NCBI GenBank assembly: GCA_946482625.1
Contig: CAMLSH010000091.1
Span: 1-10,173, forward strand
Direction: 5' to 3'
Length of the DNA stretch: 10,173 nt
Source: an uncultured Opitutaceae bacterium
GTDB taxonomy: Bacteria > Verrucomicrobiota > Verrucomicrobiae > Opitutales > Opitutaceae
Shown here piece after piece: positions 1-7,291 of the stretch; position 1 is the first letter of the stretch, and every line of letters starts with the position of its first letter. Below the pieces are notes generated by a model. The model was given only the letters and a program-made list of their open reading frames with translations, made no database searches and was not told where the DNA came from. Position numbers and translations under genes: made by a program.

Positions 1-830
1 GTACCCAGAATCACGGTACGTCCGTCGCCCCAGGTGCTCAGGCCGTCGGGCGTGAACCAGTCGACGCGGATGTAGTTGGAGCTTCCGTTGTTTCCCGTGA
101 GCGAGGCTTCGCCGAAGTCCTCGAATTCGGGCGTGTCGTGATTGGCGTAGTTGGCGACGGCGGCCTGTGTCACGACGGCATCGGTCGCGCCGGAGAAGGT
201 GAGAAACTGTTCGAACTGGTGGCTGCCGATGTCGCAGAGGATGCCGCCGTACTGCGCCTTTTTGAAAAACCAATCGGGGCGCGAGGCTTTGCTCAGGCGG
301 TGCGGTCCGAGACCGAGCACCTGGACGACGCGGCCGATGGCGCCGTTTTTCACGAGGTCAGTCGCATACATCGCCGACTCCACGTGGAGTCGTTCGCTGT
401 AATAAACCATGTACTTCCGCTTCGTCTCGGTGGCGACGACTTGCGCGCGGTGGAGCTGGTCGAGCGTCGTGAACGGCGCCTTGTCGGTGAAATAATCTTT
501 GCCGGCTTCCATGACGCGGCAGCCTATCGCGCCGCGCTCGTTGGGAATGGCGGCGGCGGTGACGAGTTTGATGGCGGGATCGGCAAGGATTTCGTCGAAG
601 GAGCGGGCGACTTTGACGTGAGGGAACTTGGCGCGAAACGCGTCCACCTTCTTGGCGTCGCTGTCGTAGACCCATTTCAAATCGGCGCCGGCCTCGATGA
701 GGCCGTTGCACTGGCCGTAGATGTGGCCGTGCTCCAAAAACGCGGCGGCGAAGGGGAACTCGCCGGACTTCACGACGGGGTTCGGTTTGCCTTGGGGGGC
801 GTAGTTCATGCCGTCGGATTTTTGGCTCAT
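1..830 (-). CDS. Gfo/Idh/MocA-family oxidoreductase, C-terminus cut off by window edge
   Basis: The first 276 residues of a probable NAD(P)-dependent sugar or polyol-type dehydrogenase are present, and the rest lies left of position 1. I translated it directly from the minus strand. The N-terminal half (about residues 25-145) reads as a Rossmann nucleotide-binding domain: EHGHIYG at 33-39, acidic end of beta-2 at VYDSD 54-58, and TDKAPF at 115-120 in the place of the family's EKP loop, keeping the lysine (K117). The C-terminal domain starts near 146 with the family-like GGILCDIGSH at 195-204 and continues to WFTPDGL. The first glycine of the GxGxxG motif is missing (AFLEHGHIYG). The ATG at 830 lies 4 nt after the def stop, so translation is probably coupled; a second in-frame ATG at 809 is an alternative start. 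The family call is secure, but the substrate is unknown and such proteins often act on inositols, glycosides or sugar acids. Confidence 0.88.
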   Translation of the reverse strand, partial: MSQKSDGMNYAPQGKPNPVVKSGEFPFAAAFLEHGHIYGQCNGLIEAGADLKWVYDSDAKKVDAFRAKFPHVKVARSFDEILADPAIKLVTAAAIPNERGAIGCRVMEAGKDYFTDKAPFTTLDQLHRAQVVATETKRKYMVYYSERLHVESAMYATDLVKNGAIGRVVQVLGLGPHRLSKASRPDWFFKKAQYGGILCDIGSHQFEQFLTFSGATDAVVTQAAVANYANHDTPEFEDFGEASLTGNNGSSNYIRVDWFTPDGLSTWGDGRTVILG

Positions 831-834
831 GCGA

Positions 835-1413
835 TTATTTTTTGGCGGGCTGGGGCGCTTTTTCCTTCGTGGCTTTTGCGAGATCTTTGACCGCGCGGTC
901 GATGCCGGTGCGGACTTTTTTCTCCATGCGATCGATAAAGAGGACGCCGTTCAGGTGATCGTTTTCGTGTTGGATGCAGCGCGCGAACATCCCGTCGCAG
1001 ACGAGCGTGTGCGGCGTGCCGTGCACGTCCTGAAACTTTACGGTGATCGCATCCGGGCGGGCGACATCGCCGCGGATTTTGGGAAACGACAGACAGCCCT
1101 CCTCGAAAATCGTGGTCGGCGAGGGGAGGGGCTTCACCTCGGGATTGGCGATGACCATGGGCATGAGCAATTCGAGCGGAGGACGGACGCCGTCCAGTTC
1201 CCACGTGAAATCCCAGTCGGCTTCTCGGAGATCGACCACGCACAATTGCAGCGCTTGGCCGATCTGTTGGGCTGCGAGACCGATGCCGTGCGCGGCGTGC
1301 ATGGTTTCGATCATATCGCTCGAAAGCTGCGCGAGCGCGGCATCGAAGGCGGTTATCTTAACGCCCTTTTTGCGGAGGACGGAGTCGTTGTAGTGAACAA
1401 TTGGCAGCACCAT
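835..1413 (-). CDS. def: peptide deformylase
   Basis: A 192-residue metalloenzyme that removes the formyl group from the initiator methionine of new proteins in the cytoplasm. All three family motifs are intact: GIGLAAQQ (43-50, motif 1), EGCLS (105-109, motif 2, metal ligand C107) and QHENDH (148-153, motif 3, ligands H149 and H153, catalytic E150). The metal is normally iron or zinc in this family. The protein is longer than the roughly 168-residue E. coli enzyme because of an inserted stretch around residues 64-87 between motifs 1 and 2 and a Lys/Ala-rich tail after about 170. The ATG start gives the expected MVLPIVHYND N-terminus. No Shine-Dalgarno sequence precedes it. It is the first gene of a minus-strand pair with the oxidoreductase and is divergent from the membrane-protein gene at 1474. 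The usual partner gene fmt is not next to it in this window. Confidence 0.97.
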   Translation of the reverse strand: MVLPIVHYNDSVLRKKGVKITAFDAALAQLSSDMIETMHAAHGIGLAAQQIGQALQLCVVDLREADWDFTWELDGVRPPLELLMPMVIANPEVKPLPSPTTIFEEGCLSFPKIRGDVARPDAITVKFQDVHGTPHTLVCDGMFARCIQHENDHLNGVLFIDRMEKKVRTGIDRAVKDLAKATKEKAPQPAKK

Positions 1414-1436
1414 GGGTCGATTGAGCGGAAAAACTT

Positions 1437-1454
1437 GGATTCACCTACGAATCC
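1437..1454. promoter_or_regulatory. inverted repeat in divergent promoter region (possible operator)
   Basis: A perfect dyad GGATTC-ACCTAC-GAATCC sits in the 60-bp gap between def and the divergent gene at 1474. It ends 23 nt from the def start codon and 19 nt from the other start codon. On the minus strand TAATAT (1470-1465) could serve as a -10 box for def, which would put the dyad just downstream of the def transcription start. I see no convincing -35 box for either direction. A regulator binding here could affect both genes, but a six-base arm can also occur by chance. Confidence 0.3.
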
Positions 1455-1473
1455 CCGCAAATAAATATTACCC

Positions 1474-3186
1474 ATGACGATGAGTGTTTCCGGCAGCCCA
1501 CGCAAAAACATGCCGATGGCTGCCTTGTGGCTGACAATCGGCGTGGTGATGCTGGCCGGAGCTTGGCTGATCCCGGTCAATTTGAAGTCGGTCACGCCCG
1601 CGCTGATGCGCGAAGCCGGCCGCTCGAGTCCTTCGGTGGCGGCGTTTGGCCAGCAGCTGCTCGACTCGGAAAAACTCGGTTCGGCGCAGCTGGTTCTTTC
1701 GGCGGCGCGTCTGGTGGACGACAAGGGTGCCCCGGCACTGGATCGCAGCATTCGCGATCTGTCGGTTCGCCGGCCGGAATGGGTCGTGTGGGGCGGCTGG
1801 GACCCTTTTCTTGATCCGTTGATCAAACAGAACGAGGCGTCGGGCCGCACGGAGAGCACGCCCGTTTTGAATTTTTTCATCGCAGAGAAGGCCCGGCGTT
1901 CGCTGGAAACATTTTTGAGCAACTCGCGCTCGCTTGGCGTGCAATCGATCCTGCGCATGCGCGAGGTCGACGGCACGGCGCGCTTTGTGCCCGCCACCAA
2001 AGCGGGCGGCCAGACGCTCGATGCGGTCATCCTGCTCACCGCGCTGCTCTACCAGTCGGAAAATCTCTCCGGCCCGTTGCAGCGCGAACTGCGCGGCCTG
2101 GCGGAGACCGCCGACAAACAAAAGCATCTCGGCGAACTGGAGCCGTTTTTCACCGATCTGCTTTCGCTCGGGAAACGCCTTAACTGGATTCAGCTGTGCG
2201 ACCTCCTGCGCAAGACCGACAGCATCAAGACGGCGGGCGAGTTTGCGCATCTCGCGCGCGTTGCGCCGGACAATCTGCCGATCATCTACACGGCCGCGCT
2301 GTTCTCCGGCTCGGCCGACAAAGTGGCGTCCTACCTTATCCAATACGGAAAGACGGGGCTTGAGGATCTCCGGCTGGCGTTGGAGCAAGGGCAGGGCGGG
2401 GTGCAACTGCTCCTCCAGCATCAGCTTCCGCTCAATCGCGGTGCCGCCCCCAGCCTCAATGCCGTGGCGGAACTCGCCTTGCTCAACCCGAAGATGGCGT
2501 TGGGCATCAAATATCTGGGCTTCCTGCTGGGAGCTTTTTGCCTGTTTCGCGGTCTGGAGTTTACGCTCCGGACCGATGCATCCGCGGATGCGCCTTTCCG
2601 CCTGAAGAGCGGCGCGCTCGCCGTGTTGATCGCCTCGTTTCTGGTACTCTTTACCGAACCATTCCTTCTCAAGGCCACGCCGGCTTCCGAATTTAGACTT
2701 AAACTCAACCTGCCCGTACTCGTCAGTGTTGCTGACGCCGCCCAACAAACGCCTCCCGCTTCCCCTCCCACCATGGATAACTCGACCCTCCTCTCGATCG
2801 GCTTTTTCGCCTCCCTTCAGGTCTGCATGTACATCGTGTGCCTGCTGAAAATCCGCGAAATCTCGCGCCAGCCCGTGTCTCCGCTGGTCAAACTCCGGCT
2901 CATGGAGAACGAAGAAAATCTCTTCGACGGCGGACTCTACATCGGTATCGGCGGCACGGCGACGGCGCTGGTTCTTCAAGTGCTCGGCCTGATCCAGTCG
3001 AACCTGCTCGCCGCGTATTCCTCCAATCTCTTCGGCATCGTGTGCGTTGCACTCATCAAGATCCGTCACGTGCGTCCCTATAAACGCCTGCTCATTCTTG
3101 AGGGTCAGGCCACCTCCGCCGGCACCGTGCTGGCACCGGCACCGGTTGCGCACCCGGCGAAACCGGCGACTTCCTCCGTCGGCTGA
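1474..3186 (+). CDS. multi-pass membrane protein of unknown function
   Basis: A 570-residue protein I cannot assign to a named family. By eye it has one hydrophobic segment near the N-terminus (about 16-34) and five more in the C-terminal half (about 345-361, 380-398, 438-459, 487-506 and 513-530). Between the first and second lies a soluble stretch of about 310 residues (35-344) that is rich in Leu/Ala helices and could be an alpha-helical repeat, though no repeat unit is clear. A Pro/Gln-rich linker (422-434) separates membrane segments three and four, and the last 25 residues are an Ala/Pro-rich tail. There are two nearby ATG codons (1474 and 1480) and no Shine-Dalgarno sequence. The next gene begins 9 nt after the stop, so the two are almost certainly co-transcribed and probably work together at the inner membrane. 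The product is real: the reading frame is long, protein-like and fits its neighbours. Confidence 0.85.
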   Translation: MTMSVSGSPRKNMPMAALWLTIGVVMLAGAWLIPVNLKSVTPALMREAGRSSPSVAAFGQQLLDSEKLGSAQLVLSAARLVDDKGAPALDRSIRDLSVRRPEWVVWGGWDPFLDPLIKQNEASGRTESTPVLNFFIAEKARRSLETFLSNSRSLGVQSILRMREVDGTARFVPATKAGGQTLDAVILLTALLYQSENLSGPLQRELRGLAETADKQKHLGELEPFFTDLLSLGKRLNWIQLCDLLRKTDSIKTAGEFAHLARVAPDNLPIIYTAALFSGSADKVASYLIQYGKTGLEDLRLALEQGQGGVQLLLQHQLPLNRGAAPSLNAVAELALLNPKMALGIKYLGFLLGAFCLFRGLEFTLRTDASADAPFRLKSGALAVLIASFLVLFTEPFLLKATPASEFRLKLNLPVLVSVADAAQQTPPASPPTMDNSTLLSIGFFASLQVCMYIVCLLKIREISRQPVSPLVKLRLMENEENLFDGGLYIGIGGTATALVLQVLGLIQSNLLAAYSSNLFGIVCVALIKIRHVRPYKRLLILEGQATSAGTVLAPAPVAHPAKPATSSVG

Positions 3187-3195
3187 TCACTGTCC

Positions 3196-4581
3196 ATGAA
3201 CAAGACGCTGCTACTCGTCATCTGCGACTTCCTGTTGCTGAATATCCTCGCGCTCACGCGCTGGGAAAATGCGGAGCCCACTCGTCCACAGCAGACGCCC
3301 GCCGCCTCCTCCGGGACAGATCCGGCGACCAAGGATCAGGACATCGTCGACGTGATGAAGATGTCGCTCGAGGACGAACGCGCGCAGCGCGAACAACTGG
3401 CTCAACAACTCCAATCCACGTCCGAAAACCTTCAGTCCCGCGAGCAACGTCTGGCCGAGCTTCAGTCGGAGAAAACCCAGCTGACCAGCACGCTCACCGA
3501 GGCGCAGCGCAACGCACAGGCGCTCGCGCAAAAGGTCGAAGTGGCGTCCAAGGACGCGGCGATCTCGAAGGAGAAACTCGCGCAAATGCAGCGCGAACTG
3601 GAACAACGCCTGGCTGAGGCCGAGCGCCAGAAGCAACAGCTTGCGCAGTTGGAAACCCAGCAGACGGAAGCCCGTCAACGCATCGAATCGCTGAACGTCG
3701 CGGTCAAGGTTGCCGAGCAGGAGAAAATGCTTCTCCGCGAAACGGCGGACACGCTCAAGAGCCAGGTCGAGCAGGAACGACAAGAGCGTATCAAGGTTCA
3801 GGAGACGACGACCCAGCTCGCCCAAGGCGTCGGCACGCTGGCGGAGAAATCCACCGAGCTGACGAAAGAGATCCGGGACAACCGCCCGATCAACGCCAAC
3901 ACGCTCTTCAACGACTTTCTGGCCAACCGCGTACAGACCCGTTTCGACGTTTCTCGTCCCGCCTTGTTCGGTGAAGCGAAGCGCGAAAAAGAAACGCGCA
4001 CGCTCCTCGTGAGCGACGGCCGGCAGACGTATGCGTTGCTGCACATCGACGACACGCCCTTCAACTACCGCGAACCCGGAGCCGACTGGCAGAAGATTTC
4101 CATCAGCTTCGCGAAGGGCGGCAATCGCGCCGCCGTTCCCGCGATGCATTTCCTTTCCATCGATCCCCGCATCATCGCGCTTCCGGTCGACGATGCCCAA
4201 GTGGCGGCCATCGGAGCCAAGGTTTACCAGACGGCGCTCGATCCGGTGAAATTTCCGGAAGCCCTTTTGATCAGCAATGGCGGCGCCGGTTACGGCGAAG
4301 TCGCTTTCAAACTCGATGCGACGATGCCGGGCTTTGTCCGTATGGACAACCGGCTCATGAAACGGATGTTTGGCGACTTTTCGCCATCGCGCGGCGACCT
4401 CGTGCTCAGCAAGACCGGCGAGCTCCTCGGCATCATGGTCAACAGCGACTACTGTGCGGTCATCAACAATTTCCTGCCCTCTAGAACGATCCAGACCGGC
4501 GACGCCGGCGATCAGAAGACCGGCGCGATTCTCAACGAGATGGCGATGCGGGTGCGCGCGCTGCCATTCAGAATGCAGTGA
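3196..4581 (+). CDS. membrane-anchored coiled-coil protein with probable divergent trypsin-like C-terminal domain
   Basis: A 461-residue protein. Residues 1-20 form a short hydrophobic anchor (MNKTLLLVICDFLLLNILAL) followed by a Pro/Thr-rich linker. About residues 50-228 are a long Gln/Glu/Arg-rich coiled coil. The remaining 230 residues form a globular domain. I read it as a divergent trypsin/HtrA-like fold: ALLHIDD (280-286) in the place of the catalytic-His strand, DPRIIALPV (323-331) like the DLALLKV segment, ISNGGAGYGEV (359-369) like the GNPxGxGxTV segment, and SPSRGDLVL then TGELLGI (396-413) like GNSGGPLV...GEVIGI. H283, D323 and S398 fall at the triad positions, but the oxyanion glycine before G400 is R399. 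This domain assignment is inference. The gene follows the multi-pass membrane gene by 9 nt. Whether it cleaves anything, or is a binding pseudoprotease, cannot be told from sequence. Confidence 0.85.
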   Translation: MNKTLLLVICDFLLLNILALTRWENAEPTRPQQTPAASSGTDPATKDQDIVDVMKMSLEDERAQREQLAQQLQSTSENLQSREQRLAELQSEKTQLTSTLTEAQRNAQALAQKVEVASKDAAISKEKLAQMQRELEQRLAEAERQKQQLAQLETQQTEARQRIESLNVAVKVAEQEKMLLRETADTLKSQVEQERQERIKVQETTTQLAQGVGTLAEKSTELTKEIRDNRPINANTLFNDFLANRVQTRFDVSRPALFGEAKREKETRTLLVSDGRQTYALLHIDDTPFNYREPGADWQKISISFAKGGNRAAVPAMHFLSIDPRIIALPVDDAQVAAIGAKVYQTALDPVKFPEALLISNGGAGYGEVAFKLDATMPGFVRMDNRLMKRMFGDFSPSRGDLVLSKTGELLGIMVNSDYCAVINNFLPSRTIQTGDAGDQKTGAILNEMAMRVRALPFRMQ

Positions 4582-4922
4582 GCTGGGGTATCTGCGCCTC
4601 GCGGGGACAGCGCGCGTGATCGGCAGGTGGCTCGCTGGCATAGTTCGGGATTTTTGACGGACAACATCTTGCGCCTGCGTCGGCTCAGCGCCGCCGCGAG
4701 GCTTTTCGAGAGAGGACAGGACTGCGGGCGGGCCGCTGAAAATCGGCACACCAAACGTGGCGTGCATGAAAGTCATTATTTTCGCTAAACAGGGCTGATA
4801 AACGAGATGGCTGCTTAAGCGACCGGACGTCGGTGTCGATGAGGTGAAACATCGCTTCCCGGTTTCTCCCGGAAGGGCCGCCCCATGGGCGCTGGCTCCG
4901 ACGGAAGGGCACGGGTCTTTCC
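4582..4922. other. 341-bp intergenic region upstream of the histidine kinase
   Basis: No plausible gene is seen on either strand; the open frames here are extensions of antisense readings from the flanking genes. It must hold the end of the upstream transcript and probably the promoter of the histidine kinase. The only AT-richer stretch is about 4767-4805, where TGATAA at 4796-4801 is a possible -10 box with no good -35 partner. An octamer GGAAGGGC occurs twice (4871-4878 and 4903-4910). The second copy lies 12-13 nt before the GTG start, too far for an ideal ribosome binding site. No clear rho-independent terminator is visible after the coiled-coil gene. Confidence 0.6.
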
Positions 4923-7229
4923 GTGAAATTAAGACAAAAGTCCTTTCTCCTCATCGTTGCCGCTTTTGTGGGCGCGACGTTGCTCATGCTCGTCGGAACC
5001 CGCTTCGCGGCGCTGAAGGGGTTTGAGCAGTTGGAGGAACAAGCGGCGTTGCGCACGGCGGGCAGGGTGAAACGGTTGATCAACGCCTCGGTCGACGATC
5101 TTGGACGGTCTGTGCGGGATTTTGCGGTCTGGGACGAACTCGCGACCGCCGTGGCCCGCGAAGATGTGGCACAGATCGAAAAATATTTCGCGTACGACAT
5201 CGGCGCCAATTCCCGGTGGAGCACATTCGCTATCGTGAAAAGCGGCGGGCAGGTGTTGCTGGCGCGTTCTTGCGAAACGGATACGCAGGCGTTGCTGCCG
5301 CTGAGTTCCGCAATGACCGATGCCGTACTCAAGCTGCCTGCGGTAACGACACCAGCAGAGATCGACGGGCCGCGGGTGCAGATCGGTCTGCTCAATGGCG
5401 AGTTGCATCAAATCGCCTACATGGCGATCCGTCCGATGACGACCGATGCGGCGCCCACCGGGACGCTCGTTGCCTGCCGCCGCATGGACGAACGCTTTTG
5501 CGCGCACGCCAGTCTCTTCGTTGACGCTCCGGTGCGCCTCGTCTCCGCGTCGGGCAGTGCGGCGGGCCGCGAACAACCTGATTTTGTGGTGAAAGACGAC
5601 GCCGGCGAAATCGCCGGTTGCACCGTGCTCAAGGATTGGCAAGGGCGCCCGGTTGCGGTCCTGCGGGTGGATCATCACGCCCATTTCCGTCAGCAAAGCG
5701 CCCACTTGATCGCCATGCTCATGACCATCCTGGTCGCGGGGGCGGTGCTGCTGTGCGTCTTGATCGACCGCCTGCTGTTGAGCCGGTTGATCGCGCGGCT
5801 CGCGCGCATCAGTGAAGGCCTTCACCGGATACAGCAGAGCGGCAGCCTGGGGGACCGATTGGAGGTCACCGGCAAGGACGAGATCACCACGCTCTCCCAT
5901 GAGGCGAACCGCTTGCTGGCCTCGGTCGAGGCGTCGCACCAGGCGCTCGAGCGCGCCAATGCCGAGATGCAGCAGCGCGTCGCAGAGCGCACCGCCGCTC
6001 TCGCAGACGCGAACGCCGCGCTCGAAGCCGACATCGCTGAGCGCATCAAGGCGGAGCAGGAGCGGGAGCAACTGCGCGAACAACTTATCCGCGCGCAAAA
6101 AATGGAGGCCGTCGGAACTCTGGCGGGCGGCATCGCTCACGATTTCAACAACATCCTCACGGGCATTCTCGGCCATGCGCAGCTGTTGAGCGGCGCTCTT
6201 CGGCCCGGCAGCTCCGAGGAGGCGAATCTCAAGCAGGTCATCACGGCGGCCGAGCGGGCGGCGGCGCTGGTTAAAAAGATTCTGGCATTCAGCCGACAGA
6301 CCCCCGGCGAGCGCCGGTTGGTTACTGTGAGCCAGGTGGCGGGCGAGGCGTTGTCGCTGCTCCGTGCGGGATTGCCGGCCGGCATCGCGATTCGTTGCAA
6401 CGTGGAGACCACCGAGGACGTAGTCGACGCGGACCCCACGCAACTCCATCAGGTATTCATGAATCTCGGCACGAACGCGGGTCACGCCATGGGTTCCCAA
6501 GGCGGCGTGCTCGACGTGCGTGTGGAGTTGAGCAAAATCAAAAACGCCTACCTCGAACTCACGCCGGGCGAATACGTGCTCGTCACCGTTCGCGACACCG
6601 GCTGCGGCATGTCGCCAGAGGTGTTGTCGCGCATTTTCGACCCCTTCTTTTCAACCAAGCCGGTTAACGAAGGCACCGGTCTGGGACTCGCGGTCGTCCA
6701 TGGTATCGTGGTAGATCACGGAGGAGCTATCGATGTCGAGAGCCGTGCCGGTGCAGGCACTTGCTTCCGCATCTGGCTGCCGGCCGCGCGCTCGAAAGCG
6801 GATGCGCCGGCGCTGGAACCGTCGGCTCCCCTCAGAGGTGACGCCCGCGTGCTGCTCGTGGACGACGAGGAGATCGTGCGCAGTGTATTGGATAAAGGAC
6901 TTCAGCGGCTCGGTTACCGTGTCCGGGCTGAATCCTCCGGGCAGGCGGCGCTGGCGCGCTTTAAGGCGTCACCTGACGACTTCGATCTCGTGATCACCGA
7001 CCAGACGATGCCGCAGATGTCCGGTGTCCAGCTGGCAGCGGCGCTTCGGGCGATCCGTCCGGACCTGCCAGTGATTTTGGCGACCGGTTATTCGCCGGAA
7101 GTCGCCGGCCGCGATCCGTCCGCGTTTGGGCTCGCCGGGATCGTGGGCAAGCCCATGCACTTCACTGAACTCACGCAGATGATGCGGCGGGCTTTGGATA
7201 GAGCGAGAATGCCCGCAGGCACGCTGTAG
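4923..7229 (+). CDS. hybrid sensor histidine kinase (CHASE4-like sensor, HAMP, HisKA, HATPase, receiver)
   Basis: A 768-residue inner-membrane signalling protein that should autophosphorylate on a histidine and pass the phosphate to its own receiver aspartate. Order: membrane segment 8-26; extracytoplasmic domain of about 230 residues resembling CHASE4 (FAVWDEL at 67-73 matches the family's W-D signature); membrane segment about 262-282; HAMP about 283-336; coiled coil to about 390; HisKA with AHDFNN (phosphoacceptor H406); HATPase with N-box NLGTNAGHAM (N514, N518), DTGCGM (558-563), FDPFF (572-576) and GTGLGLA (584-590); receiver with D647/D648, phosphoacceptor D693 in ITDQTMP, T721 and K743. 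All catalytic residues are present. The GTG start is chosen because it gives a basic MKLRQK followed directly by the membrane segment. No output domain or neighbouring response regulator exists in the window, so a phosphotransfer protein or regulator encoded elsewhere is expected. The CHASE4 label is the least certain part. Confidence 0.95.
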   Translation: MKLRQKSFLLIVAAFVGATLLMLVGTRFAALKGFEQLEEQAALRTAGRVKRLINASVDDLGRSVRDFAVWDELATAVAREDVAQIEKYFAYDIGANSRWSTFAIVKSGGQVLLARSCETDTQALLPLSSAMTDAVLKLPAVTTPAEIDGPRVQIGLLNGELHQIAYMAIRPMTTDAAPTGTLVACRRMDERFCAHASLFVDAPVRLVSASGSAAGREQPDFVVKDDAGEIAGCTVLKDWQGRPVAVLRVDHHAHFRQQSAHLIAMLMTILVAGAVLLCVLIDRLLLSRLIARLARISEGLHRIQQSGSLGDRLEVTGKDEITTLSHEANRLLASVEASHQALERANAEMQQRVAERTAALADANAALEADIAERIKAEQEREQLREQLIRAQKMEAVGTLAGGIAHDFNNILTGILGHAQLLSGALRPGSSEEANLKQVITAAERAAALVKKILAFSRQTPGERRLVTVSQVAGEALSLLRAGLPAGIAIRCNVETTEDVVDADPTQLHQVFMNLGTNAGHAMGSQGGVLDVRVELSKIKNAYLELTPGEYVLVTVRDTGCGMSPEVLSRIFDPFFSTKPVNEGTGLGLAVVHGIVVDHGGAIDVESRAGAGTCFRIWLPAARSKADAPALEPSAPLRGDARVLLVDDEEIVRSVLDKGLQRLGYRVRAESSGQAALARFKASPDDFDLVITDQTMPQMSGVQLAAALRAIRPDLPVILATGYSPEVAGRDPSAFGLAGIVGKPMHFTELTQMMRRALDRARMPAGTL

Positions 7230-7234
7230 CGTGC
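7219..7234 (+). terminator. hairpin at the end of the histidine kinase gene, possible terminator
   Basis: A perfect six-base stem GCACGC/GCGTGC with loop TGTA includes the TAG stop codon of the kinase (7227-7229). It is followed directly by GGGGTGCCCC (7235-7244), which can form a second small stem. There is no T-run on either strand, so intrinsic termination would be weak. It lies between two convergent genes, where a terminator is expected. Function is inferred from position and folding only. Confidence 0.3.
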
Positions 7235-7291
7235 GGGGTGCCCCAGGTTCCACACAGCTCCGGAAGCCGGAAGGCGGTGGCAAAACTACCT

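Noticed and set aside
138..890. 250-residue plus-strand open frame at the left edge
   Set aside because: It is the complement of the Gfo/Idh/MocA gene, which reads cleanly on the minus strand with family motifs.
1468..3153. 561-residue open reading frame antisense to the membrane-protein gene
   Set aside because: It overlaps almost the whole plus-strand gene, is Arg/Gln/His-rich with no domain-like pattern, and long antisense frames are common in GC-rich DNA. The plus-strand product has coherent membrane segments.
3121..3165. GGCACCG-rich repeats at the end of the membrane-protein gene
   Set aside because: These are simply the codons of the Ala/Pro-rich C-terminal tail; the copies are few and irregular, with no sign of a mobile or CRISPR-type repeat.
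2773..3186. Internal ATG in the membrane-protein gene as a separate small gene
   Set aside because: It is in frame with an uninterrupted upstream reading of 433 codons that includes other membrane segments; no ribosome binding site or promoter precedes it.
3211..4776. 521-residue open reading frame antisense to the coiled-coil gene
   Set aside because: Its Leu/Arg-rich composition is what the complement of a Gln/Glu-rich coiled coil produces. No motif is recognisable.
4929..6500. 523-residue open reading frame antisense to the histidine kinase
   Set aside because: The plus-strand frame carries every kinase motif; the antisense frame is Arg/Gln/Asp-rich and motif-free.
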